The notes beneath the pieces were generated by a model. That model was not told the origin of the DNA. It ran no database searches and saw only the letters and a program-made list of their open reading frames with translations. Below are positions 24,327 to 32,178 of a stretch of 42,717 bases of DNA, one piece after another. This DNA comes from Acidobacteriota bacterium (lineage in GTDB: Bacteria; Acidobacteriota; Terriglobia; Acidiferrales; UBA7541). The DNA is taken from assembly GCA_013289825.1 (NCBI GenBank), contig JABCZF010000033.1:1-42717 (forward strand), in the 5' to 3' direction. Numbering within the stretch: position 1 is the stretch's first letter; every line of letters begins with the position of its first letter. The position numbers and the translations under genes are program-made.

Positions 24327-24869
24327 TCAGGAATCGCCGGCGATGTGCTGAAGCAGTTTGCCGAGAGGTTTGCAGAGCGCGAGAACCTTGCCCAGATCGT
24401 CAGCGCTGAAGTCCGGTCCGGCGATGGAGGGATTGGGACCTTTGCGGCTGACCTGGATCACGCCCACGACCTTGTCGCCGGAGAGAATGGGAGCGCTGAT
24501 CATCTTCTGGATGAGTTCAGAGCTTTCGCCGCCGATTTTCACGCCCTCGAAAACGGTGGCGTGGCGGACGCTGGCAAAATTATTGATGATGTCCGGACGG
24601 CTTTCGCGCGCCGTACGCGCGGCGATGGCCGAAGTGCTGGAAAGGGGGATAAAGCCGACCTGTTTGAGGGACACCGGGACGAGGAAGTGGAGGTGGCGCC
24701 AGCGCGTGGAGACTCCCAGCAGGGCGATTTCGTCGGGCCTGACACCGAGGTTTTTGGCGATGCGCTCGGCGATCCCCGTCAGGGAGATTTGGGACGTGGC
24801 GATGGCGTCCGATTCGAGGGCATTTGCGATGCGTTCCAGCTCTGAAGCAAGGCTGAGGCTCGTGGTCAT
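24327..24869 (-). CDS. GAF domain-containing protein
   Basis: A 180-residue soluble protein counted from the ATG at 24869 (the frame is open to an ATG at 24941). It has a helical N-terminus (MTTSLSLASELERIANAL), then a single GAF fold with VGFIPLSSTSAIAARTARES, INNFASVRHATVFEGVK and APILSGDKVVGVIQVSRKG. GAF domains bind small ligands or mediate dimer contacts. No output domain is attached, so its role is unknown. Neither start has a convincing ribosome site. It diverges from the succinate dehydrogenase operon. Confidence 0.85.
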   Translation of the reverse strand: MTTSLSLASELERIANALESDAIATSQISLTGIAERIAKNLGVRPDEIALLGVSTRWRHLHFLVPVSLKQVGFIPLSSTSAIAARTARESRPDIINNFASVRHATVFEGVKIGGESSELIQKMISAPILSGDKVVGVIQVSRKGPNPSIAGPDFSADDLGKVLALCKPLGKLLQHIAGDS

Positions 24870-25014
24870 GGGATATCCGTTGGGCTCGCGAAGGCTGCCA
24901 GGCGGGAGGGGCCGGGCGGATACCATCCGTCGTGTTCTCATTTAAGCGAGAAAGGCGGCAAGGCGCAACGGTATTTCGCGAGGTGCGTGTCTGAGAGAGG
25001 AACAGGCTCGGCGC

Positions 25015-25043
25015 TTGCATCGATGTTTTCAACTGCCTATACT
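25015..25043 (+). promoter_or_regulatory. Sigma-70-type promoter of sdhCAB
   Basis: TTGCAT (25015-25020), a 17-base spacer and TATACT (25038-25043) form a good vegetative promoter. Transcription would start near 25050, giving a leader of roughly 45 nt before sdhC. Confidence 0.65.
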
Positions 25044-25096
25044 GGAAGGGCCGCGAGACTTTAGCGCCCTTCAGCACCTCATGCGGCGGAGAGGGC

Positions 25097-25747
25097 ATGT
25101 CCCGAACGGCAACCCGCTCTGAAACCGACTATCTTCTTCGCAAACTGCATTCCTTTACCGGCGTAATCCCCGTGGGTGCCTTCCTGGCGGAACATTTCTG
25201 GTCGAACAGCTACGCGCTGGTGAGCAGAGCGCAGTACGACGCGAAATCTCAAGAGTTGCAGACGATTCCGTTCCGCGTGGCGGTGGAGTGGCTGTTTATT
25301 TTTCTGCCGATGCTGTATCACGGCGGGTATGGGATTTATATCTGGTTGCGTGGGAAGTCGAATATATCGGCGTACCCGTGGGTGGGGAACTGGCTGTACA
25401 CCACGCAGCGTTATACCGGTTTGATTGCCTTTGCCTACATCGGGTGGCATTTGTACACGGAACGGTGGTTGACGCACGGAAAGTCGACCTACACGGATGT
25501 GGAGGACTTGCTGCAGAATCCGTATGCGCTGGCGTTCATGTTCATTGGGGTGCTGGCGTCGTCGTTTCACCTCGGTGTGGGGATTTGGAATTTTTTGTGT
25601 AAATGGGGGTTGGCGGCGACGGTGAAGGCGCAGCGCGCGGCTGGGGCGCTTGGAGCAACCGTTGGATTCGCGTTCAGCGTGATCGGGGTTCTGATTGTTC
25701 TGAGTTTTTGGTTGAACTGGCACCCGTTTGACTTCTATTTGAAATGA
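25097..25747 (+). CDS. sdhC: Succinate dehydrogenase cytochrome b558 subunit
   Basis: A 216-residue, five-helix integral membrane protein of the succinate dehydrogenase/fumarate reductase cytochrome b558 type. It anchors the SdhAB head, binds haem and passes electrons to quinone. Candidate haem-ligand histidines lie in the helices: KLHSFTGVIP, AEHFWSN, LYHGGYGIY, IGWHLYTE and SSFHLGVG. The single large anchor subunit and the gene order C-A-B match Bacillus-type and epsilonproteobacterial complexes. The stop overlaps the start of sdhA by 4 nt (ATGA). Confidence 0.94.
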   Translation: MSRTATRSETDYLLRKLHSFTGVIPVGAFLAEHFWSNSYALVSRAQYDAKSQELQTIPFRVAVEWLFIFLPMLYHGGYGIYIWLRGKSNISAYPWVGNWLYTTQRYTGLIAFAYIGWHLYTERWLTHGKSTYTDVEDLLQNPYALAFMFIGVLASSFHLGVGIWNFLCKWGLAATVKAQRAAGALGATVGFAFSVIGVLIVLSFWLNWHPFDFYLK

Positions 25748-27528
25748 GACAGCCGAAAATCATTGTAGTGGGCGGTGGTCTGGCTGGCCTGATGGCGACG
25801 ATTCGCATCGCGGAGGCGGGCGTGTCGGTGGATCTGTTTTCCATTGTACCGGTGAAGCGATCGCATTCGGTTTGCGCGCAGGGCGGGATAAATGCGGCGA
25901 AAAACCAGAAGGGCGAAGGCGACACAACCTGGAAACATTTTGACGACACCATTTACGGAGGAGATTTTCTTGCGAATCAGCCGCTGGTGAGGCGAATGTG
26001 CGAAGCGGCGCCGGGGATTATTGATTTGTTGGATCGCATGGGCGTGATGTTCAACCGGACACCGGAGGGCTTGCTGGATTACCGGCGGTTCGGGGGCACC
26101 ATGTATCACCGGACGGCGTTTGCTGGCGCGACGACCGGGCAACAGTTGCTGTACGCGCTGGATGAGCAGGTGCGGCGGCACGAATCGGAAGACCGCGTGA
26201 AGAAATACGAAGGGCAGACGTTTTTGTCGGCGGTGATCGACGGAGGCGGGGTTTGCCGCGGCATTTGTGCCATGGACTTGCGGTCGATGGAAGTGAAAAC
26301 GTATCCGGCGGATGCGGTGATTTTCTGCACGGGCGGGATTGGCGCGATTTTTGGACGCTCCACGAATTCCGTCGTGTGCACGGGTTCGGCGCAGTCTGCG
26401 TTGTTTCAGCAGGGAGTGGATTACGCGAACGGCGAGTTCATTCAGGTCCATCCGACGGCCATTCCCGGTGAAGATAAGCTGCGGCTCATGAGCGAATCGG
26501 CGCGCGGCGAGGGCGGCCGCGTGTGGGTACCGAAAAATCCTGCGGACACCAGGCCGGCGCGGAGCATACCCGAGGCAGAGCGCTTTTACTTTCTTGAGGA
26601 CTGGTATCCGAAGTATGGAAATCTTGTCCCGCGGGACATCGCGACACGTGCGATTCATCGCATTGTTTATCAAGAGCGGCTGGGGATAGCAGGGCAGGCC
26701 GCGGTCTATCTGGACGTGACGCATATTTCTCGGGAAGTGCTGGACCGGAAACTGGAAGGCATTCTGGAGATTTACGAGAAGTTTCTTGGCGTGGATCCTC
26801 GCGAAGAGCCCATGAAAGTTTTTCCGGCAATGCACTACACCATGGGCGGGATGTGGGTGAATTCCGAGGACCAGGCAACAAATGTTCCGGGGATATTTGC
26901 GGCAGGCGAATGCGAATACCAGTATCACGGGGCGAACCGGCTGGGAGCTAACTCGCTTGTCTCTTGCATATTCGGCGGAGGATTGGCGGGGCCCGCTGCA
27001 GTAAAGTATGCGCGCAGTCTTGAAAAAGGCGCTGAGTCAACAAGCACGGGCGTCTATGAAAACGAGCGCAAGCGGCAGGAGGAGAAAAATCAGGCACTGA
27101 TTTCGCCGGACGGCACGGAAAATCCGATGACCATCTGGCGTGAGCTCGGTGATGTGATGACTGAGCACGTGACAGTGACGCGGATTAACAAAGATTTGCA
27201 GACCGCGGATGTCAAGATTCGAGAACTCCTGGAGCGCTACGGACGAATCAATTTGAGCGACCGGACCAAGTGGTCCAACCAGACGCTGAATTTTGCGCGG
27301 GAGCTGGGCAATATGCTTGTGCTTGCGCGCGTGGTAACGCTAGGCGCGCTCGAACGCAATGAATCGCGCGGGGCGCATTACAAGCCCGATTTTCCCGAGC
27401 GCGACGACGCAAATTGGTTGAAGACCACACGCGCCAAATGGAGGAATGGGGAAATCCGGTTTGGCTATGAGCCGGTGGACATTTCGCAGATTCCGCCGCG
27501 CGCTCGACGCTATGACGCCGCGAAGTAG
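25744..27528 (+). CDS. sdhA: Succinate dehydrogenase flavoprotein subunit
   Basis: A 594-residue FAD-binding subunit that oxidises succinate to fumarate. It starts with the dinucleotide-binding motif VVGGGLAGLMA; the covalent flavin site is SHSVCAQGGINA with His41. The substrate and active-site segments HPTAIPGEDKL and ESARGEGGRVW are present, as is HYTMGGMWVN. The C-terminal domain is of normal length and ends in a basic stretch. The start overlaps sdhC by 4 nt, so the anchor and flavoprotein are translationally coupled. Confidence 0.96.
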   Translation: MRQPKIIVVGGGLAGLMATIRIAEAGVSVDLFSIVPVKRSHSVCAQGGINAAKNQKGEGDTTWKHFDDTIYGGDFLANQPLVRRMCEAAPGIIDLLDRMGVMFNRTPEGLLDYRRFGGTMYHRTAFAGATTGQQLLYALDEQVRRHESEDRVKKYEGQTFLSAVIDGGGVCRGICAMDLRSMEVKTYPADAVIFCTGGIGAIFGRSTNSVVCTGSAQSALFQQGVDYANGEFIQVHPTAIPGEDKLRLMSESARGEGGRVWVPKNPADTRPARSIPEAERFYFLEDWYPKYGNLVPRDIATRAIHRIVYQERLGIAGQAAVYLDVTHISREVLDRKLEGILEIYEKFLGVDPREEPMKVFPAMHYTMGGMWVNSEDQATNVPGIFAAGECEYQYHGANRLGANSLVSCIFGGGLAGPAAVKYARSLEKGAESTSTGVYENERKRQEEKNQALISPDGTENPMTIWRELGDVMTEHVTVTRINKDLQTADVKIRELLERYGRINLSDRTKWSNQTLNFARELGNMLVLARVVTLGALERNESRGAHYKPDFPERDDANWLKTTRAKWRNGEIRFGYEPVDISQIPPRARRYDAAK

Positions 27529-27607
27529 CGCGAGTTGGGGGATTGTCAGGTAGCCGCGGAATCGGATTTGGGGTTGGAGAGCTTTTCTAGGATTTGCTGA
27601 GGGTTCT

Positions 27608-28360
27608 ATGCCTGACGCCAAAGAGGTGATCGTTCGGGTGAAGCGGCAGGTCAGTCCCAAGGGGACGCCTTATTGGGAGGAGTTTGCTCTGCCGTGGCGT
27701 CCCGCGATGAACGTAATTATCTGCTTGCGGGACATCGCGGAGAATCCGGTCACGCGTGAGGGCCAGCGGACCACGCCAATCAGCTACGATTCGAATTGCC
27801 TCGAAGAGGTTTGCGGCTCTTGCGCCATGCTCATCAACGGAAAGGCGCGCATGGCGTGCTCGGCGCTCGTCGACAAATTGGACCAGCCCATCCGGCTCGA
27901 ACCCTTTTCAAAATTTCCAGTGGTTCGCGATCTGGCCGTTGACCGGCAGTTCATGTTCGAAAGCCTGAAGCGTGTCAAAAGCTGGATTCCTATCGACGGG
28001 ACATATGATCTCGGCGAAGGGCCGCGAATGGCTCCTGAGACGCAGGAGAAGGCTTATCCCTTGTCGCGCTGCATTTCCTGCGGAAGTTGCCTCGAGGTTT
28101 GTCCCCAGGTGAATGATAACAACAAGTTTATCGGCGCAGCGATCATCAGTCAGGTGCGGCTTTTCAACATGCATCCCACGGGCGCTATGCACGCGAAAGA
28201 GCGCATCGCGGCGCTGATGGAACCCGGCGGAATTCAGGACTGCGCGAACGCGCAGAATTGCGTGAAAGCTTGCCCCAAAGACATTCCCTTGACCGAATCC
28301 ATCGCTGAAATGAACCGGCAAGCGTGGAAACAAGCGCTGGTTGGCTGGCTCGTGGGTTAA
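27608..28360 (+). CDS. sdhB: Succinate dehydrogenase iron-sulfur subunit
   Basis: A 250-residue subunit that passes electrons from FAD to the quinone site. The N-terminal ferredoxin domain has the [2Fe-2S] cysteines in NCLEEVCGSCAMLINGKARM followed by ACSALV. The C-terminal domain has CISCGSCLEVCP and CANAQNCVKACP for the [4Fe-4S] and [3Fe-4S] clusters. It lies 79 nt after sdhA and completes the operon. No fourth subunit gene follows, in keeping with the single b558 anchor. Confidence 0.96.
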   Translation: MPDAKEVIVRVKRQVSPKGTPYWEEFALPWRPAMNVIICLRDIAENPVTREGQRTTPISYDSNCLEEVCGSCAMLINGKARMACSALVDKLDQPIRLEPFSKFPVVRDLAVDRQFMFESLKRVKSWIPIDGTYDLGEGPRMAPETQEKAYPLSRCISCGSCLEVCPQVNDNNKFIGAAIISQVRLFNMHPTGAMHAKERIAALMEPGGIQDCANAQNCVKACPKDIPLTESIAEMNRQAWKQALVGWLVG

Positions 28361-28546
28361 TTCCCGGCTTGTCCGCGGGTGAGAAGGCCACGCAAGCCGA
28401 TCGTATTGCCTTCCTGAGCACGAAGCGTACCGATGGCTCACCTAATCCCGCTTGGTCACAATCGTTGGCAAGATTCGGAAACCACCCCTTCCGTACCATC
28501 GAATAGGGTAAACTCTCTCTTCATTTTTGATTCTTGGAGGGTGTAT

Positions 28547-29773
28547 ATGCAACGCGGCAGCGGTATTTTTCGGGCAAGCGTCCTTTGCGGGGTGATGGCG
28601 ATTCTCGCGGGACGTTCCTCGGCGGACGACATCGCTGATCGTGCGAAAAAGCTGCATTTCTCGTCCATTGTCCTAGACACGCATGACGATACCACGCAAC
28701 GCTTCTTCTCGAAGAGCTTCGACATCGGCAAGCGCAATACCGACGGCCACATCGACATCCCGCGTATGCGCGAAGGAGGCATGAACGCGATTTTCTTTTC
28801 TATCTGGATTGACGGCAGAATCATGGGGCCGCCGGCGGTGCAAAAGGCGCTGGACCAGATTGACGCGGTGCATGAAAACGTAAACAAGTACTCGAAGGAC
28901 ATGGTGTTTTGCCGCACCGCGGAAGAAGTGCGTCGCGCGCACGCGCAAGGGAAGATCGCGGCTCTGATCGGCGTCGAAGGTGGTCACATGATCGGAAACG
29001 ACATTCGTGTGCTGCGTATGTTCGGTGATTTGGGAGTGCGCTACATGACGCTCACGCATTTTTACAACGATGAATGGGCGGATTCCTCCACCGCCAAGCC
29101 GGAGCACAACGGGTTGACTGATTTTGGCAGGGATATTGTGCGGGAGATGAACCGGCAGGGAATCATGGTGGACATTTCTCATGTATCCGACAAAACGTTC
29201 TACGATGCGCTGGAAGTCAGCAAAGCGCCGCTGATAGCCTCGCATTCCTCTTGTCGCGCGCTGTGCAACCATGTGCGCGATATGTCCGACGACATGATCA
29301 AGGCGCTGGCCGCGAAAGGCGGGGTCATTCAGATAAACTACGAGAAAAGTTTCATCGATCAAGCCTACAAGGACGCCCAGGACAAGTTTTCCGGCGGTGT
29401 GGTAGCCATGATGGACCAGCTCAAAAAAGAGTGCGGCGACAATGAAGACTGCCTGAACAAAAAGATGACCGAGATGACGGACAAAGCCACTGCGGAGGGC
29501 AAACTGCCGCACGTGAGTTGGGAAAGAATTATTGACCACATCGATCATGCCGTGAAGCTTGTCGGGGCAGATCACGTGGGTTTGGGTTCCGATTTTGACG
29601 GAGCGAGCATGCCCGAAGGCATGGATGACTGTACTCATCTACCGCGAATTACTGAGGCTCTCATGCGCAAGGGCTATAGCGATGACGACATTCGCAAGAT
29701 TCTCGGCGGGAATTTGTTGCGTGTGATGGAGCAAACTGAGCGTGTCAGCCGCGAGATGGAAGCCGCGCGATAA
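28547..29773 (+). CDS. Secreted M19 (membrane dipeptidase family) peptidase, first copy
   Basis: A 408-residue zinc dipeptidase of the renal/membrane dipeptidase family with a signal peptide (about residues 1-25). Metal-site motifs are DTHDDT (His46, Asp48), the Glu in GVEGGHMIG, and two His in DISHVSDKTF and ASHSSCRAL; GSDFDG near the C-terminus is also typical. The family cleaves dipeptides, including D-amino-acid-containing ones. TTGGAGGG precedes ATG 28547, which fixes the start. A close paralogue follows directly, so the two are a tandem duplication, probably periplasmic. Confidence 0.93.
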   Translation: MQRGSGIFRASVLCGVMAILAGRSSADDIADRAKKLHFSSIVLDTHDDTTQRFFSKSFDIGKRNTDGHIDIPRMREGGMNAIFFSIWIDGRIMGPPAVQKALDQIDAVHENVNKYSKDMVFCRTAEEVRRAHAQGKIAALIGVEGGHMIGNDIRVLRMFGDLGVRYMTLTHFYNDEWADSSTAKPEHNGLTDFGRDIVREMNRQGIMVDISHVSDKTFYDALEVSKAPLIASHSSCRALCNHVRDMSDDMIKALAAKGGVIQINYEKSFIDQAYKDAQDKFSGGVVAMMDQLKKECGDNEDCLNKKMTEMTDKATAEGKLPHVSWERIIDHIDHAVKLVGADHVGLGSDFDGASMPEGMDDCTHLPRITEALMRKGYSDDDIRKILGGNLLRVMEQTERVSREMEAAR

Positions 29774-29819
29774 GAAAATCAATCTAGCGGTAGTATCGAG
29801 GGCCCGTCTCAGAGTGGGG

Positions 29820-31025
29820 ATGTGTCTTCTGGCCGGGATGGTGCTGGCGGGTGCGATGGTAGCGGCAACGAGGGCGGACAGCATCACACAACGGGCGCGG
29901 CAACTGCATTTCTCTTCGATTGTTATCGACACGCACGACGATACAACCCAGAGATTTCTGGACGGCGAGTTCGATTTGGGTGCGCGCAACGCCCTGGGAA
30001 GCATCGATATCCCGCGGATGAAGGTGGGCGGCCTCGGGGCGATCTTCTTTTCGATTTGGATTCCGAGCAAGATTACCGGGCCGGAGGCGGTGAAGCGCGG
30101 ACGCGCCCAAATTGATGCGGTTCGCGAGCAGATTCGCAGGCATTCGGACGATCTTGTGCTGGCAACCACGGCCGACGGAATTCGCGAAGCTCACAAACAG
30201 GGCAGAATCGCTGCACTCATGGGCATCGAGGGCGGCCACTTGATTGCGAGCGACCTTGACGTGCTGCGCACTTATGCTGCGCTTGGCGCGCGGTATATGA
30301 CACTGACACACAGCGGGAATGCGGAGTGGGCCGATTCCTCGACCGCCAAGCCAGAGCACAACGGCTTGACGGAGTTCGGCAAGGACGTCGTGCGGGAGAT
30401 GAACCGGCTAGGGATGATTGTGGACATCTCCCATGTCAGCGACAAGACGTTTGCCGACGTTTTAGAAATCAGCAAGGCGCCGGTGTTTGCTTCGCATTCC
30501 GATTGCCGCGCCATTTGCGATGCGCCTCGGAATATGAGCGATGACATGATAAGAGCTCTAGCTGCGAAAGGCGGCGTGATCCAAATCAATTATCATGTAG
30601 GTTTTCTCAGCCAGGACTTTCGCAATGCGGAGAAAGCACACCCGGAATGGGACAAGGCCATCGCGCTGGAAGTTCAGAAGCGGTGCAGGGATAGAGCAGG
30701 TTGCCAGTTGATCGAAGGCGACCGCATCACAAGGGAATACGTATTGCGCGGCGATTTGCCTCGAGTCGAGTGGACCAAGATTATCGAGCACATCGACCAC
30801 GCGGTGAAGGTCGCGGGCATCGACCACGTTGGACTTGGCTCCGATTTCGATGGAGCGAACATGCCCTTTGGGATGGAGGACGCCACCAAGCTGCCCCAGA
30901 TCACGAACGCTTTGCTGGAAAAGGGTTATTCCGAGGGTGACGTAAGGAAGATTCTCGGCGAGAATACACTTAGGCTTATGGCCGAAGTCGAGCGCATCAG
31001 CCGCGAGCTGAATGCCGCCAAGTGA
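29820..31025 (+). CDS. Secreted M19 (membrane dipeptidase family) peptidase, second copy
   Basis: A 401-residue paralogue of the gene just upstream, with the same motifs: DTHDDTTQRF, GIEGGHLI, DISHVSDKTFAD, ASHSDCRAI and GSDFDGANMPFG. A signal peptide is present (MCLLAGMVLAGAMVAATRADS). ATG 29820 gives a compact signal sequence; a GTG at 29742 inside the previous gene would add 26 residues. Several blocks around the zinc site are identical between copies, while the insertion near residues 260-310 differs, which may change specificity (inference). Confidence 0.92.
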   Translation: MCLLAGMVLAGAMVAATRADSITQRARQLHFSSIVIDTHDDTTQRFLDGEFDLGARNALGSIDIPRMKVGGLGAIFFSIWIPSKITGPEAVKRGRAQIDAVREQIRRHSDDLVLATTADGIREAHKQGRIAALMGIEGGHLIASDLDVLRTYAALGARYMTLTHSGNAEWADSSTAKPEHNGLTEFGKDVVREMNRLGMIVDISHVSDKTFADVLEISKAPVFASHSDCRAICDAPRNMSDDMIRALAAKGGVIQINYHVGFLSQDFRNAEKAHPEWDKAIALEVQKRCRDRAGCQLIEGDRITREYVLRGDLPRVEWTKIIEHIDHAVKVAGIDHVGLGSDFDGANMPFGMEDATKLPQITNALLEKGYSEGDVRKILGENTLRLMAEVERISRELNAAK

Positions 31026-31080
31026 TTGCGAGCCGCGATTCGGAGCAACCTCAGGAAATCAGCTTGGAGAGGGAAGAACA

Positions 31081-31878
31081 ATGCATAAATGTGGATGGAT
31101 GACGATTACGGGGCTGATGTTGTTTCTAGCAAGTACGTGCAACGAGGCGCGAGCGCAAGCGGCCCAAGCGCAAGCCCCGTCGCAGCCTAATGCCACTGGG
31201 AGCACCCACAAATCAGCCGCGGCCAGCCCGTACGACCGAGCGTTGCTTCGGCCTGCTCTCCTTACGGCGAGAGCGCCCGCCACGTACCAGGTGAAATTTA
31301 CCACGACGAAGGGCGACTTTGTCATTAGCGTCACGCGCGCGTGGGCGCCTCTCGGCGCGGACCGGTTCTACAATCTTGTGCGCCGTCATTTTTATGACAA
31401 TACGAGTTTCTTTCGCGTGCTGAAGGGATTCGTGGTGCAGTGGGGCATCAGTGCTTATCCTCCTGTTTCGGCGGCATGGTCGCGCGCGCCGATAAAAGAT
31501 GACCCCGTCGTGCAGAGCAATTTGCGCGGGTCCATCACCTATGCCATGGGTGGGCCGAATACCCGGACGACGCAAGTCTTCGTCAATTTGGTCGACAACA
31601 ACCGGTTGGACGGCATGGGATTCTCTGCGTTTGGCCAGGTCACCGAGGGGATGGACGTGGTCGAGGCGCTGTATGCGGGCTATGGCGAGGGCGCGCCGGA
31701 TGGCCAAGGCCCACAACAGGACCTTATCGAAAAGTCGGGCAGGCCCTATCTTGACAAGGGCTTCGACAAGCTCGATTCCATAAAGACTACGACACTGATC
31801 CTGCCGCCGGGTGCGACGCCGGCGAAGTCACTTACCGCGCCAAAGGCGGCGCCGACACCGGCCACCCCCAAACCGTAA
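31081..31878 (+). CDS. Secreted cyclophilin-type peptidyl-prolyl isomerase
   Basis: A 265-residue protein. A signal peptide (about residues 1-25, ending EARAQA) and an Ala/Gln/Pro-rich linker precede a cyclophilin domain (about 75-240). Recognisable segments are FVISVTRAWAPLGADRFYNLVR, then FFRVLKGFVVQWG with the catalytic Arg, and TQVFVNLVDNNRLDGMGFSAFG. The usual FHRV is FFRV and the QGG is QWG; the Arg is kept. The C-terminal tail is Pro/Ala/Lys-rich. It should act on proline peptide bonds of exported proteins in the periplasm. It follows the dipeptidase pair by 55 nt. Confidence 0.92.
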   Translation: MHKCGWMTITGLMLFLASTCNEARAQAAQAQAPSQPNATGSTHKSAAASPYDRALLRPALLTARAPATYQVKFTTTKGDFVISVTRAWAPLGADRFYNLVRRHFYDNTSFFRVLKGFVVQWGISAYPPVSAAWSRAPIKDDPVVQSNLRGSITYAMGGPNTRTTQVFVNLVDNNRLDGMGFSAFGQVTEGMDVVEALYAGYGEGAPDGQGPQQDLIEKSGRPYLDKGFDKLDSIKTTTLILPPGATPAKSLTAPKAAPTPATPKP

Positions 31879-32178
31879 TGGTGCCATGGTCGTCGATTAC
31901 TTTTTTGAATTGGATGCATCTAAAGTATTGTGATGGTCTTCTTTTGACTTAGAGGGGACTGCGAGGTATTCTCGATCGTCGTGATTACCTGTTGCCAGAT
32001 TAAGTGTTGTTCGTGCGCACGCAAGGCTGCGTGTTGTATGACACTCATCTCTGGCCAGGGGAGTTTCCGGACTTAGCGGTCATTTAAGATTCAAAGTTCC
32101 GAAGCCCACGTTGCCAGAGGTTCAGGCCACGTGGGTTTTTTGTTTTTGGAACAAGCTTCTGGGACAGGTGATGGACCG
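31879..32178 (+). promoter_or_regulatory. 300-base leader or intergenic region before the sulfite reductase operon
   Basis: The region contains no gene. Its distal end holds a strong intrinsic-terminator-like hairpin (listed separately) 38 nt before the reductase start. No known riboswitch consensus (SAM, cobalamin box) was recognised. It may be the 3' end of the cyclophilin transcript, an attenuated leader, or both. Confidence 0.4.
32103..32141 (+). terminator. Intrinsic terminator-like hairpin upstream of the sulfite reductase gene
   Basis: AGCCCACGT (32103-32111) pairs with ACGTGGGTT (32129-32137; one G-T pair), and the run TTTTTTGTTTTT follows. It is oriented to stop plus-strand transcription. 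The reductase ATG is at 32179, so the hairpin either ends the cyclophilin unit or attenuates the operon leader. Confidence 0.7.

Noticed and set aside
25735..26928. Long minus-strand open frame of 397 codons
   Set aside because: It is antisense to sdhA, His/Arg-rich, and without domains; a shadow.
28673..29638. Minus-strand open frame of 321 codons opposite the first dipeptidase
   Set aside because: The plus strand has full M19 motifs and a strong ribosome site; the antisense frame is compositionally biased.
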